Origin: Acidimicrobiia bacterium
Lineage (GTDB): Bacteria; Actinomycetota; Acidimicrobiia; Spongiisociales; JAHEDJ01
NCBI GenBank assembly: GCA_029210695.1
Contig: JARGFH010000016.1
Span: 1 to 63,316, forward strand
DNA length: 63,316 nucleotides
Reading direction: 5' to 3'
Position numbers and translations under genes: made by a program. The notes under the pieces are model-generated. The model searched no databases, was not told the DNA's origin, and saw only the letters and a list, made by a program, of their open reading frames with translations. Every line of letters begins with the position of its first letter. Positions within the stretch are counted from its first letter, which is position 1. Positions 23,545-33,299 of this stretch are shown piece after piece.

Positions 23545-24606
23545 TCATCCCGACGAAACCCCAACTGAGTCGAGGAAGGGTCGCACCTCGACGGCTTTGC
23601 CGTTGAGTCGACTCGACTCGATGGCAGTGTGGACGATGGCGAGTGCTCGAATGGCGTCGTCCACCTGTACCTCGACGATTGCCTGTCCCCGGGCTGCGCG
23701 TGCGAACTCCTCGAGTTGCTCGCGGAACATGTCGGTTGCGGGAAGGTCGACCGGAGTGCGTTCCTGCTGCCCGTATGCCTGCGAAACCAGACTCGACCAG
23801 GCATCCGCCTCGTGAGCATCATCCCAATGCGAGAAGTCGAGGTCATACATCAGGTTCTGCCGGCTCCCCTGCAACCGGATCTGATAGATCCCGGGAGAGG
23901 CCCAACCGCAACCTAGATAGCCGAGAGCTCCAGACTCGAACTCCAGGATCGCCATCGTGGTGTCCGGCACCTCGGCACTGGTGTACAACTTCCGCGTGTG
24001 GGCAGACACAGCCGCAACCGGGCCGAGCAAGTACTGGAGGTTGTCGGCGTGATGAACTCCCAGTTGGATCAGCGGGCCCCCAGGTGTCTTCGACAGGTAC
24101 CAACGCCAGGTCTCCGGCGTGAGTTCGAGCCCGCGTTCGTTGGAGAAGTTCGCCTCGACCATCGAAACGCCACCGACCGTGCCGTCTTCGATCCACCGTT
24201 TCATAACCCGACTACCGGCCAGGCGTCGAGCACTGTGCCCGACCGCGAAGACGCCACCGGTTTGATCAACGACCTTCTTGATGGCCAGGGCATCTTCGAG
24301 CGTCTGGGCGATCGGTTTGTCGGTATATACGGCTTTGCCCGCTTCGAGTGCCCTGATGATCAGGTCCTTGTGAGTGTCATTGGGAGTCGTGATGACAACG
24401 CCCTCGACGTCGGGGTCGCTCAACAGCTCCTCGTAGGAGGCGGCCGACTTGGGTACACCGTATTCTTCCTGAAAGGCGGTACGGCTGTCCTTGGATCGCG
24501 AGAAGCACGAATACAGCTCGACTAAATCGCCTCGTTGGGCACCGCGCGCCAGCACCCTGGCCCAACGACCAAGACCAACGGATGCAAGCCGAACCTTGTC
24601 ACTCAT
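23545..24606 (-). CDS. Gfo/Idh/MocA-family NAD(P)-dependent dehydrogenase
   Basis: A 353-residue protein. The Rossmann start is VRLASVGLGRWARVLARG. The segment AGKAVYTDKPIAQT holds the catalytic-Lys motif (EKP in most members, DKP here), and GVHHADNLQYLLG carries the substrate-proximal His and Asp. The family includes inositol 2-dehydrogenase and many sugar dehydrogenases. Given the IolM/N/O-like trio later in the window it is a candidate for the first oxidation step, but nothing in the sequence fixes the substrate. TATGGAGGAACG precedes the ATG. It is divergent from the peptide-type ABC operon, with a perfect LacI operator between them. Confidence 0.85.
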   Translation of the reverse strand: MSDKVRLASVGLGRWARVLARGAQRGDLVELYSCFSRSKDSRTAFQEEYGVPKSAASYEELLSDPDVEGVVITTPNDTHKDLIIRALEAGKAVYTDKPIAQTLEDALAIKKVVDQTGGVFAVGHSARRLAGSRVMKRWIEDGTVGGVSMVEANFSNERGLELTPETWRWYLSKTPGGPLIQLGVHHADNLQYLLGPVAAVSAHTRKLYTSAEVPDTTMAILEFESGALGYLGCGWASPGIYQIRLQGSRQNLMYDLDFSHWDDAHEADAWSSLVSQAYGQQERTPVDLPATDMFREQLEEFARAARGQAIVEVQVDDAIRALAIVHTAIESSRLNGKAVEVRPFLDSVGVSSG

Positions 24607-24720
24607 CGTTCCTCCATATCCGCTTCGGATCTCGAGATCGTCACAAACACCCGTTCCTCGATCGTCGATACGAACCCCAATATCACTTGACGCCGCAATT
24701 TCCCCCATTATGGTCATTTC

Positions 24721-24736
24721 GTGCAATCGATTGCAC
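24721..24736. promoter_or_regulatory. LacI-type operator (site B), perfect palindrome
   Basis: GTGCAATCGATTGCAC is a perfect 16-bp palindrome in the 175-bp divergent gap between the dehydrogenase and the transporter operon, able to govern both. It is the best match to the shared motif. Confidence 0.85.
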
Positions 24737-24781
24737 ACCGTCAGGCGTAGCCAAACGATCTACGCCCGCTGAGGAGGAAGA

Positions 24782-26515
24782 ATGCCCACTCGCAACCGTG
24801 GCTCCCGCAAAGCTCGAGGATGGTTCGCGCTACTCATCGTCTTTGCGTTGGTCGTAGCCGCCTGTTCATCGAGCGACGACAGCTCGGACACGACAACACC
24901 CGGCGCAACGGATACAACTGCCGCTGGAGGAGGAGACCCCTCCGATGTCCAGAACCCCGGTGTATTCGTTCATGCTGCCGATGATGAGCCAACTACGCTC
25001 GATCCGGCTCAGGTCGAACCGGGCGAAGGCGGGGAGACGATGATCCTCCAGGTTTACGAGCGACTCCTCGAGATTGCTCCGGTCGGACCGGACCTCGTCC
25101 CGTCGATATCTACGGAAGTACCGACGCTGGACAACGGCCTCATCTCGGCAGACGGTCTGACGTTCACCTTCCCAATCCGACAGGACGTTGTCTTTCACGA
25201 CGGCAGCCCGCTCACGGCCCAAGATGTCAAGTACTCGTGGGATCGGGTCATGACGATGGACCTTCCCGAGTCGGCCGCCGACTTGCTCAACGACACCGTC
25301 GTTGAGACGAGAGTCGTTGACGAGTTCACCTTCGAGGTGGTTCTCCAAGAACGGAGTGCTTCATTCCTGCGTGCCGTCGTGACATCAATGGTCGCCTCGG
25401 TCGTCAGCGAGGACGCGGTCGAGGCCAACGGCGGGATCGTGGCGGGCGAACCGAACGAGTTCATGTCCACGAACATGGTCGGAACCGGACCCTACAAGTT
25501 CGTCGTATGGAACCGGAACGAAAACCTCCAGTTCGAGATCTTCGAGGATTATTGGGGCACACCGGCCAACCTCGACTTGCGGGTTGAGATCGGATCTGAT
25601 CCGGATGTGCGGGTTCTCGGCTTGCGCGCCGGCAACTTCGACATGATCGAGACCGACCCCTCGTTCATCGGCGACCTGGAGGGCGCCGACGGTGTTGTCA
25701 TCTACAGCGGAGGCCTTCTGCTCGAGCCGATTCACATCGGTTTCAATCTCAACATGCCGGAGGATGAGCTTCCGGACGAGGACACGATCTCCGGTGACTT
25801 CTTCAACGATCCGAGGATTCGTCAAGCGTTCAACTATGCCTACGACTACAACGCCTTCCTAGAGGGAGCTCTTGGCGGATTCGGGGACTTCAACCCCCAC
25901 TACATTCCAATCGGCGTGTTCGGATATGACCCGACGGCACCGTTGTACGACAAGCAGGATCTGGCCAAGGCCGAGGAACTCTTCCGCGCTGCGGGAGTGT
26001 GGGACGAAGGCTTCACGGTTTCGGTCATTACCGAGGAGGCCAACCTCTTCGAGACTGCTGCCCTGGTGCTGAAGGACTCCATCGAGGGCCTCAATCCGAA
26101 CTTCACGATCCGGGTACTGGCCGTCGCAGAAGCCCAATTCGACGATGCCCACGCATCCGACCCCGTGCCCTACGCAATGTGGGTCAAGAACGCCGACCCG
26201 TTCGCTGATCCAGATGCCTACCTGCAGGCGTACGCTCACCCGGATGGCGAGTGGGGTGTGGTTCACGGCTTCCGCAATGGCTACCAGGACCCTGATCGGA
26301 TCGCCGAACTCATCGACGAAGGCGCCCAGGAACTCGACGCTGACCGGCGAGCGGAAATCTACGCCGAGCTCCAGAGACTCCTCTACGAGGACCCGATGTG
26401 GCTCATCACTGCCCAAGAGGGTATTGCGAACGCTCATCGAGATTGGGTGGAAGGATTCGTCCTCAACCCGCTCTGGCCGCGTCCAAACGTCAAGTTCGCG
26501 CTTTTCGACAAGTAG
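24782..26515 (+). CDS. ABC transporter substrate-binding lipoprotein (family 5, peptide/opine type)
   Basis: A 577-residue protein with signal peptide and lipobox VVAAC (Cys about 28), then a Ser/Asp/Thr linker. A family-5 solute-binding fold follows, with DEPTTLDPAQVEPGEG and VFHDGSPLTAQDVKYSWDRVM as the conserved opening. Later segments such as DPRIRQAFNYAYDYNAF and YDKQDLAKAEELFRAAG are typical. The family binds peptides, nickel, opines or oligosaccharides; the ligand is unknown. It is the first gene of a complete five-gene transporter. The start is supported by GAGGAGGAAGA just before the ATG. Confidence 0.92.
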   Translation: MPTRNRGSRKARGWFALLIVFALVVAACSSSDDSSDTTTPGATDTTAAGGGDPSDVQNPGVFVHAADDEPTTLDPAQVEPGEGGETMILQVYERLLEIAPVGPDLVPSISTEVPTLDNGLISADGLTFTFPIRQDVVFHDGSPLTAQDVKYSWDRVMTMDLPESAADLLNDTVVETRVVDEFTFEVVLQERSASFLRAVVTSMVASVVSEDAVEANGGIVAGEPNEFMSTNMVGTGPYKFVVWNRNENLQFEIFEDYWGTPANLDLRVEIGSDPDVRVLGLRAGNFDMIETDPSFIGDLEGADGVVIYSGGLLLEPIHIGFNLNMPEDELPDEDTISGDFFNDPRIRQAFNYAYDYNAFLEGALGGFGDFNPHYIPIGVFGYDPTAPLYDKQDLAKAEELFRAAGVWDEGFTVSVITEEANLFETAALVLKDSIEGLNPNFTIRVLAVAEAQFDDAHASDPVPYAMWVKNADPFADPDAYLQAYAHPDGEWGVVHGFRNGYQDPDRIAELIDEGAQELDADRRAEIYAELQRLLYEDPMWLITAQEGIANAHRDWVEGFVLNPLWPRPNVKFALFDK

Positions 26516-26528
26516 ACGAGGAAAAAGA

Positions 26529-26558
26529 GGGGACGCCGGCCGTGCGGCCGGCGTCCCC
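26529..26558 (+). terminator. Hairpin between binding-protein and permease genes
   Basis: A perfect 13-bp stem GGGGACGCCGGCC with its complement around GTGC, with no T run. It probably reduces read-through so that the binding protein is made in excess. Confidence 0.8.
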
Positions 26559-26626
26559 CAACAAACAGCCTGCTCCTGAATAGATCGACGTTGCCTGCAA
26601 ACGACCTCCACAAGGACTGAAGACTC

Positions 26627-27640
26627 ATGCAGATCAAGGACTACGTTCTCAGGAGGTTGATGATCCTCCCGATCCTCGTAATCGGCACTTCGATCATCGT
26701 CTTCACTCTCACCCGGGTCGGCGGCTCTCCAATCGGGATCTACCTCTCTCATGAGATGAGTCCCGCCGAGGTGGTGGAAATCGAGGAACGATTCCATCTC
26801 GACGAGCCACTCCCGGTGCAGTACGTCTATTGGGCACGAGGCGTCTTAGCCGGCGACCTGGGATGGTCCGGAGTCGCGGCGGCACCCGTCACACAGGTTT
26901 TCCCACAGAAGCTGGCCGCTTCGATGGAACTGGCGATCGCCTCGGCCATCGTGGCGGTGACACTGGGAATTGGCCTCGGGACATTCGCCGGGGCCAGGCG
27001 AAATCGGCTTCCCGATCACGTCACCCGTGTTGTATCTATCAGCGGCGCCAGCATGCCCTTGTTCTGGTTCGCCATCCTGTTGCTGATCGTATTCTGGGTG
27101 TACCTCGGTTGGTTCCCGATTGGGCGCAGTGACCCCGATATCTTCGGCCGCATTCAGCACCCCACCGGGCTGTACACGGTAGATGCGATCATCGCCGGTG
27201 ACTTTGGCGCTCTGCGTGATGCGGTCTGGCACCTCGTGCTGCCCGCCATCTCGATCGGCTACGGGGCGACGGCGATCATCGCCCGGATGATGCGCTCGTC
27301 ACTCATAGAAGAGCTTCAGGAGGATTACGTGGACGCAGCTCGGGCGAAGGGACTCCCCGAGCGCCTAGTCCTGCGGCGTCACGCTCGCCGGAATGCTCTG
27401 ATCCCGACTGTGACCGTGATCGGACTCAGCTTCGGTTTCCTACTGCAGGGCACAGTGGTCGCCGAGATCATTTTCCGCTGGCCCGGCCTGGGGCGTTGGA
27501 TGGCAGACGCGGTTCTTCGTGGGGACCAGGCCACGATCATGGCGTATGTCATGTTCACCAGCATCCTCTTCTTGTTCGTGAATCTCATAGTGGACGTTGT
27601 CTACGCATATCTCGACCGCCGAGTGGTATTGGGGGCCTGA
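26627..27640 (+). CDS. ABC transporter permease, DppB type
   Basis: A 337-residue membrane protein. N-terminal helix RRLMILPILVIGTSIIVFTLTRV, then an extracytoplasmic loop with EERFHLDEPLPVQYVYW and about five further helices. The cytoplasmic EAA loop is EDYVDAARAKGLPERLVLRRHARRNALIPTV, where it contacts the ATPase. The C-terminal ETVF-like end LIVDVVYAYLDRRV is standard. AAGGACTGAAG precedes the ATG. Its partner permease starts two bases after its stop. Confidence 0.92.
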   Translation: MQIKDYVLRRLMILPILVIGTSIIVFTLTRVGGSPIGIYLSHEMSPAEVVEIEERFHLDEPLPVQYVYWARGVLAGDLGWSGVAAAPVTQVFPQKLAASMELAIASAIVAVTLGIGLGTFAGARRNRLPDHVTRVVSISGASMPLFWFAILLLIVFWVYLGWFPIGRSDPDIFGRIQHPTGLYTVDAIIAGDFGALRDAVWHLVLPAISIGYGATAIIARMMRSSLIEELQEDYVDAARAKGLPERLVLRRHARRNALIPTVTVIGLSFGFLLQGTVVAEIIFRWPGLGRWMADAVLRGDQATIMAYVMFTSILFLFVNLIVDVVYAYLDRRVVLGA

Positions 27641-27642
27641 CC

Positions 27643-28566
27643 ATGGTTGATATTTCAACTCCAGCGCCCGCCGTGGTGACCGAGTCAGCGGCCAGGGCTC
27701 GACTTCGTCGGGCCGGCGAGATCGCCAAGAACGTCGTGTCGAACCCGACCACCGTGGCCGGAATCATCATGATCGTGGCAATGTTATCGATGGCACTGCT
27801 GGCGCCGCTGATCACCGAACCGAACACCCCCGACGCGTATCAAATGCCCCGCGACTGGAGCGCCCTGAACGCGCCACCCGGCACCCCCGGCCATCCCCTG
27901 GGCACAACGAACACTGGAGGAGATGTCTATTACGGAATCGTATGGGGAGCGAGAACCTCGCTGCGCCTGTCCATCATCGTTGTGGCTATCACTGCCGCGG
28001 TAGGCGTCACCGTCGGAAGCATCGCCGGTTTCCGCGGGGGTCGTTTCGACGAGGTCCTCATGAGGATCGTCGATGTGTTTCTCTCCATTCCGGAACTCAT
28101 CTTCGCCCTTGCCATCGCCGCGGTGCTTGGACCCTCGTTCCGCAACATCATCCTCGCCCTGGCCGTCGTGTTCTGGGTGAAGTACGCCCGGATCATGCGC
28201 GCCCAAGTCATTCATGTGAAACAGAACGAGTATGTAGACGCGGCACGCGTCATCGGCGACTCACGACTGCGCATCTATTTCAAAGACGTCTTTCCAAACT
28301 CAATTACCCCGGTGATAGTGCAGGCCACACTCGACATGGGCCACATCGTGCTGGTCGGGGCAACCCTCAGCTTCATCGGCTTGGCCGAAGCCGGGCTCGC
28401 CGAATGGGGTGTTCTCGTCTCGGAGGGGCAAGTGGGTATATCGGCCGGGCGCTGGTGGGCTTCGACCTTTCCCGGCCTGATGGTGTTCATTTGGGCATTG
28501 GCCTTCAACCTCGTGGGCGATGGCCTACGCGACGTGCTTGATCCGCGAACGGAGACGAGCCGATGA
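27643..28566 (+). CDS. ABC transporter permease, DppC type
   Basis: A 307-residue protein with a hydrophilic N-terminal ~30 residues, a first helix VAGIIMIVAMLSMALLAPLI and a periplasmic loop with HPLGTTNTGGDVYYGIVWGARTSL. The EAA loop is NEYVDAARVIGDSRLRIYFKDVFPN. The GTTNTGGD motif is the family GTDxxGRD site, slightly varied. ATG at 27643 follows the DppB-type stop directly. The stop overlaps the first ATPase start (ATGA). Confidence 0.92.
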   Translation: MVDISTPAPAVVTESAARARLRRAGEIAKNVVSNPTTVAGIIMIVAMLSMALLAPLITEPNTPDAYQMPRDWSALNAPPGTPGHPLGTTNTGGDVYYGIVWGARTSLRLSIIVVAITAAVGVTVGSIAGFRGGRFDEVLMRIVDVFLSIPELIFALAIAAVLGPSFRNIILALAVVFWVKYARIMRAQVIHVKQNEYVDAARVIGDSRLRIYFKDVFPNSITPVIVQATLDMGHIVLVGATLSFIGLAEAGLAEWGVLVSEGQVGISAGRWWASTFPGLMVFIWALAFNLVGDGLRDVLDPRTETSR

Positions 28567-29882
28567 CCATGGCCGAATCGAATGAGCAAACGGTGGCGGT
28601 ACGGCACCCCAACGCCGTCGCCTCTGTCGAGGATCTACGCGTCCACTTCCGCTCGAAGGCCGGGACGGTGCACGCCGTCGACGGCGTTTCATTCGACATC
28701 CTCGATGGAGAGACCCTGGGCCTGGTCGGCGAAACCGGCTGCGGGAAGTCCGTGACGGCCCGCTCCTTCCTCCGTCTCGTGCCGATGCCACCCGGCATGC
28801 ACGTCGGGGGATTCGTTCTCTTCCACCCGAAGGAACCCTGCGAGGCTTGCGCCGGTCACGGGTGTGACGTTTGTGACCAATCCGGGAGAACGCCCGTTGC
28901 CTGCCCGAATTGCGCCGGGGCGGGCTGCGGCTTGTGTGAAGGAAGTGGCCGCGAAACCCTCGACCTCATGTCGATCCCGGAAGACCGCCTGCGCGAAATC
29001 CGCGGCAACCGGATCGCAATGATCTTCCAAGATCCGGCCAAAGCTCTCAACCCGGCACTCTCGATAGGCGACCAGATCGCCGAGGTGTTCTACGAGCATC
29101 GCCCTGCCGAGATTCTCGATCTCGCCGGATTCGATCAGACGGCGACGGGACCACTGCTTCAACGTAGCGCCAAATACAGATCGCGGATGCCAGAGCGAAT
29201 CGCCCTTGGGCTGCCACCACTTCGTGGCAAACGCAACCGCATCCGCCGGGCCGTCGGCGAGATGGTGGCCGAAGCACTCGCCGAAACACAGATCGCCAAT
29301 CCGTTGAAGGTCATGGAGCGCTACCCGCACGAACTCTCTGGAGGAATGCGACAGCGGGTCATGATCGCCCAAGCGCTGGCCTGCAACCCGGACCTGCTCA
29401 TCGCCGACGAGCCCACTACGGCTCTCGACGTGACCGTCCAGGCACGAATTCTCGAACTCGTGCGCGAACTCCAGCAACGGCGCCGCGCCGCGGTCCTTTA
29501 CATCAGTCACGACCTCGCACTGGTCAAGCGGGTGAGCGATCGGGTCGCCGTCATGTACGCCGGGCGGATCGTCGAGGTCGGCCCAACCGAGCAGATCTTC
29601 CGGGATCCGCTGCATCCCTATACCCGAGGTCTCCTCAACGCCATTCCGTCGGTCGATCATGAGCGCGGCCGATTGGTCGTGATCGAGGGCACCGTTCCAG
29701 AGCTCATCGACCCGGAGCCGGCCTGTCGATTTGCCGGTAGATGTCCACACGCAGCCGAGGTGTGTCTGGCTCAGGATCCACGGTTGTCAGATGTCGACGT
29801 TTCGCATCCGGTCGCCTGCTTCGTCCATCACCAGCCGTCTGGTGTGGCCCTCGCGATGCCATCTTTCTCTAAGGACAATTGA
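28563..29882 (+). CDS. ABC transporter ATPase, DppD type, with a DnaJ-like cysteine-rich insert
   Basis: A 439-residue ATPase. Walker A is GETGCGKS (about 58-65), Q-loop [11 protein letters not shown], signature LSGGMRQRV and Walker [13 protein letters not shown]. The oligopeptide C-terminal domain has the Cys motif [14 protein letters not shown]. Unusually, between Walker A and the Q-loop it carries eight cysteines in DnaJ-type repeats: [12 protein letters not shown] then [12 protein letters not shown], with Gly after each pair, about residues 86-122. A second extra segment ([14 protein letters not shown] to [13 protein letters not shown]) follows the Q-loop. The total is about 100 residues longer than usual DppD. 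It is coupled by overlap to both neighbours. Confidence 0.9.
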   Translation: MTMAESNEQTVAVRHPNAVASVEDLRVHFRSKAGTVHAVDGVSFDILDGETLGLVGETGCGKSVTARSFLRLVPMPPGMHVGGFVLFHPKEPCEACAGHGCDVCDQSGRTPVACPNCAGAGCGLCEGSGRETLDLMSIPEDRLREIRGNRIAMIFQDPAKALNPALSIGDQIAEVFYEHRPAEILDLAGFDQTATGPLLQRSAKYRSRMPERIALGLPPLRGKRNRIRRAVGEMVAEALAETQIANPLKVMERYPHELSGGMRQRVMIAQALACNPDLLIADEPTTALDVTVQARILELVRELQQRRRAAVLYISHDLALVKRVSDRVAVMYAGRIVEVGPTEQIFRDPLHPYTRGLLNAIPSVDHERGRLVVIEGTVPELIDPEPACRFAGRCPHAAEVCLAQDPRLSDVDVSHPVACFVHHQPSGVALAMPSFSKDN

Positions 29883-31246
29883 TGACAATCTCCACTCGAA
29901 CTGCAGGACCAATCGAAGCTTCGACACCTGGTGAGATCGTTCTCGGTGTCCGCAACCTCCAGAAACACTTCCCAATCAAGGAGGGCGCCCTCCAGCGGGT
30001 CGTCGGAAGCGTCAAGGCGGTGGATGGGATCAACTTCGATCTTCGCAGGGGCGAGACGCTCGGCCTGGTGGGTGAGAGCGGTTGTGGCAAGACCACCCTC
30101 GGACGCTGCGTGGCCGGTCTGACAGATCCAACGGGAGGCGGTGTCTACTTCGACCTGACTGAGAACGAACGCGACCGGATCAACGCGCTTATGGCAGTCA
30201 CAGAAGATCGCCAAACCGACGAACAGCGGGCCGAACTGGAGGAGATAGCCAGAGTGCATCGCGTCGACCGTCTGGACGGCGACAACTGGAAACGCTACCG
30301 ACGCAACTGTCAGGTCGTGTTCCAAGACTCTTTCTCGTCGCTCAACCCGCGCCAATTCGTCAAAGACATCGTCGGCCGACCACTCAAAGTCCACCGCGAG
30401 GCATCCGGGCGCGACTTGACCGACCGTGTCGTTGCCCTGCTCGAGCAGGTCGGCCTCGGAAGCCAGCACCTCTACCGATATCCGCACCAGTTCTCGGGTG
30501 GTCAGCGGCAGCGCATATCTATTGCTCGTGCGCTGGCCCTCGATCCGGCACTCCTGATCCTCGACGAACCGACGAGCGCCCTCGACGTTTCGGTACAGGC
30601 TCAGATCCTCAATCTGCTGCACGAACTCCAACAGAAGCTCGGACTCACCTACTTGTTCATAACTCACGACCTGTCTGTGGTCCGTCACATGGCCGACCGG
30701 ATCGTGGTCATGTATCTGGGGAAGGAAGCCGAGGCCGCTAACACCAGCGACCTGTTCGAGCACCCGAACCACCCGTACACGGCGGCGTTGTTGGCGGCCA
30801 GCCCGGATGTCAATCAAGCCACCGACATACCAATGCGCCCGCTGGAAGGTTCAGTTCCAGATCCGGCGCGCCCACCGCAGGGGTGCCGGTTCCACACCAG
30901 GTGCCCGGTTGCCACTCCGGTTTGCGGGTGGGAACTCGACGATGTCGTACGCTGGCTCCAGGATGAGGAAGGCATGTTCGATCGCCTTCAAGGGGTTGAG
31001 CGACTCGACGAGTTCGGCGGATCATTCGAGTTCGAAGACGACAAGTCGGCGACTGCACTGGCAGACGGCCTGCGCTCCGATCGGGTCCCGGCTGCCCTGA
31101 CGGCCGCACTCGAGCACCTGGAAGTGGACGAGCGCTTCGTTCGGCTCCGCTTCAGCCCGGTAGAGGAGGTCGTTCTCACGCGGCGCGGGCCGGGCCATGA
31201 GGCCGCTTGTGTCTTCGACGCCTTGCCCGACGAGATCAAGGGTTGA
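29882..31246 (+). CDS. ABC transporter ATPase, DppF type, with extra segments
   Basis: A 454-residue ATPase with Walker A GESGCGKT, Q-loop VFQDSFSSLNPRQ, signature FSGGQRQRI, Walker B LLILDEPTSALD and H-loop ITHD. There are two extras. One is an acidic insert before the Q-loop (TENERDRINALMAVTED to HRVDRLDGDNWKRY). The other is about 80 residues placed inside the oligopeptide C-terminal domain, between CRFHTRCPVATPVC and the final GPGHEAACVF. Both ATPases of this transporter therefore carry insertions near the same face, which may be linked. The start ATG at 29882 shares a base with the preceding TGA. Confidence 0.9.
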   Translation: MTISTRTAGPIEASTPGEIVLGVRNLQKHFPIKEGALQRVVGSVKAVDGINFDLRRGETLGLVGESGCGKTTLGRCVAGLTDPTGGGVYFDLTENERDRINALMAVTEDRQTDEQRAELEEIARVHRVDRLDGDNWKRYRRNCQVVFQDSFSSLNPRQFVKDIVGRPLKVHREASGRDLTDRVVALLEQVGLGSQHLYRYPHQFSGGQRQRISIARALALDPALLILDEPTSALDVSVQAQILNLLHELQQKLGLTYLFITHDLSVVRHMADRIVVMYLGKEAEAANTSDLFEHPNHPYTAALLAASPDVNQATDIPMRPLEGSVPDPARPPQGCRFHTRCPVATPVCGWELDDVVRWLQDEEGMFDRLQGVERLDEFGGSFEFEDDKSATALADGLRSDRVPAALTAALEHLEVDERFVRLRFSPVEEVVLTRRGPGHEAACVFDALPDEIKG

Positions 31247-31292
31247 ATCCCGCGGTCGGAACCGCTGAATCGGGAGCGGAGCCGGGTCAACC

Positions 31293-32555
31293 GTGAAGAG
31301 GAGTCGCTACAGCTCGTTCACCCGACTCCTGGCCGACGTGACCCCACTCCGGCAGTCCCCCAGGTTCCGATGGTTGTACGCCGGACTATCACTGGCGTGG
31401 CTCGGCCGACAGTTGACAGTTGTGGCCGTTCCGTACCAGGTCTATCAGCTCACCGGCTCGACACTCCTGGTAGGCGCGCTGGGAATCGCTCAGCTGGTGC
31501 CGCTGCTCTTGACCTCAATCGTTGGAGGAGCGATCGTAGATTCGGTCGATCGCCGCCGGCTGCTGGTGATCGCTCAGGTGGCGCTGATGGCGACCGCCGT
31601 CGGGCTCGCTTTGAACGCCTCACTCTCCGAGCCGAGAGTCTGGTTGATCTTCGTGCTGAGCGGGCTCAACGCAGGCATTTCCGCCATCGATAGTCCGGCC
31701 AGGACTGCCTCAGTTCCGGCACTGGTGGGACGCGACCTGTTGCCGGCGGCCCTGGCACTCACTCAGATCCTCGGCAATGTCGCCAAGACGGTTGGACCGG
31801 CCATCGGAGGACTGCTGATCGCTCGCACCAGCTTGAGCCTCACCTACAGCCTCGAGGCGGTCGCGTTCGGCGTCGGAACGGTGCTCATGTTCAAGATCGG
31901 TTCACTGAAACCCGAGGGAGGCGGCCAGCGGTTCGGGTGGACGTCGATCAAGGAAGGGTATTCGTTCCTGCGGGAGCGACGCCTCCTCCAGGCCAACTTC
32001 GCAATCGACCTCAACGCAATGATCTTCGGCATGCCCCAGGCCCTGTTCCCGGCAATCGGCCTAACGATGCTGGGCGGAGACGCCTCCACGGTGGGACTGC
32101 TGTATGCCGCCCCCGGTGCCGGTGCCCTCATCGCCGCGGTGACCTCTGGATGGGTTGGCTCCATCGTCAGGCAAGGTCGGGCAGTTGTAATAGCGGTCAT
32201 CGCCTGGGGAGCCGCCATCGTCGGATTCGGGCTGGCCAAGTCGGTGGTTGTTGCGGTGATCTTCCTGGCCATCGCAGGCGGCGCCGATGTGATTTCTGCG
32301 GTCTTCCGGAACACGATCCTGCAGCTGGCAGTGCCGGATCGTCTACGCGGCCGGTTGTCGTCCATCCACATCGCCGTGGTCAGCGGCGGTCCACGCCTCG
32401 GCGACTTCGAGGCAGGTGCCGTCGCCTCGGCAACGACCCCACAGATCTCAGTCGTTTCGGGAGGCCTCGCCTGCATCATCGGCGCCTTCATCATCGCCAG
32501 GAAAATGCCTCAGCTCAACGCCTACCGGGCCGGTGACGAAGCAGAGCTCCGATAG
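31293..32555 (+). CDS. MFS transporter (EntS-like exporter subfamily)
   Basis: A 420-residue protein with about 12 hydrophobic helices. N-terminal pattern FRWLYAGLSLAWLGRQLTVVAVPYQVYQLTGSTLLVGALGI, the inter-helix motif GGAIVDSVDRRRLL (motif A-like), and LNAGISAIDSPARTASVPALVGRDLLPAALAL. These are characteristic of the enterobactin-exporter-like MFS group. The substrate is unknown. It lies 46 bases after the ABC operon on the same strand and may be co-transcribed as an efflux partner. It converges on the hydratase/cupin/dehydrogenase operon. Confidence 0.88.
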   Translation: MKRSRYSSFTRLLADVTPLRQSPRFRWLYAGLSLAWLGRQLTVVAVPYQVYQLTGSTLLVGALGIAQLVPLLLTSIVGGAIVDSVDRRRLLVIAQVALMATAVGLALNASLSEPRVWLIFVLSGLNAGISAIDSPARTASVPALVGRDLLPAALALTQILGNVAKTVGPAIGGLLIARTSLSLTYSLEAVAFGVGTVLMFKIGSLKPEGGGQRFGWTSIKEGYSFLRERRLLQANFAIDLNAMIFGMPQALFPAIGLTMLGGDASTVGLLYAAPGAGALIAAVTSGWVGSIVRQGRAVVIAVIAWGAAIVGFGLAKSVVVAVIFLAIAGGADVISAVFRNTILQLAVPDRLRGRLSSIHIAVVSGGPRLGDFEAGAVASATTPQISVVSGGLACIIGAFIIARKMPQLNAYRAGDEAELR

Positions 32556-32579
32556 GCCGAGTCGGATCCGGGGCGGCAA

Positions 32580-33299
32580 TCAACCCCGAGATCGGTCTAT
32601 CTCGACCGAAATCGGGTCGAACGGGTCAAGTGCGAACGTGAATTCGGTGCTCTCGGTGACGTGGATGGGCTGGAAGATCGAACCGGTGATGATCACGTCT
32701 CCGGCCCGGAGCATCTCGCCGCCGGCGCTCAGGGTGTTAGCGACAGTGGCAACGGCCGTTGTATGGGAGCCGGCGATTGTCTGAAGGTCGCGCGTGGTGA
32801 ATCGCTCCTGGCCGTCGATCAGGACCCGGGCCACCAGATCGGTGATATCCAACCCTGCCCGGTTCTCATCCGGGTCGCCGAGGATCACTCCCTTGTGGAA
32901 GATATTTCTAGCTAGGATTGCCTCAATACCTGCAGCCTCCACGGGGAGGTCGACGTCGGCCAGTTCGATGGCGGGCCCCAGTGCGGATATCGCCGATCGA
33001 ATGTCCTCCTCGCCGGCTCCGGCATCCAGGTCCGCTCCGATGTAGACGGCCACTTCGAACTCGACCATCGCCTGCTTCCAGCCGGTAACCGCGATTTGCG
33101 CCCCGGACTCGAATTTCGTTGAGCTGGTCAGATAGCCGACCAGAGGGCTCGTGATCTGCATCAGCTCGTGGGCCGATGGAGAGCCGAACCCGACCTTCCA
33201 GCCTATCGCCGTCGCTCCCCGGCTCAGCGTCCGCCGGCGCGTTGCCAGCTGCCGGTTCATTCCGGTGGCAACGCGCGGATTCCCCTGGGCCCGGCTCAC
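32580..33299 (-). CDS. 2-keto-4-pentenoate hydratase / 4-oxalocrotonate decarboxylase-family protein
   Basis: A 239-residue member of the FAH-related hydratase family: GATAIGWKVGFGSP near the N-terminus, FEVAVYIGADLD (metal-binding Glu), GPAIELADVDLP, and the C-terminal pattern SHTTAVATVANTLSAGGEMLRAGDVIITGSIF. Relatives hydrate 2-hydroxypentadienoate or decarboxylate oxalocrotonate, acting on 2-keto acids. The GTG start at 33299 overlaps the cupin stop (GTGA) and is preferred over an open upstream extension. It is the last gene of a three-gene coupled operon. Confidence 0.82.
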   Translation of the reverse strand: MSRAQGNPRVATGMNRQLATRRRTLSRGATAIGWKVGFGSPSAHELMQITSPLVGYLTSSTKFESGAQIAVTGWKQAMVEFEVAVYIGADLDAGAGEEDIRSAISALGPAIELADVDLPVEAAGIEAILARNIFHKGVILGDPDENRAGLDITDLVARVLIDGQERFTTRDLQTIAGSHTTAVATVANTLSAGGEMLRAGDVIITGSIFQPIHVTESTEFTFALDPFDPISVEIDRSRG

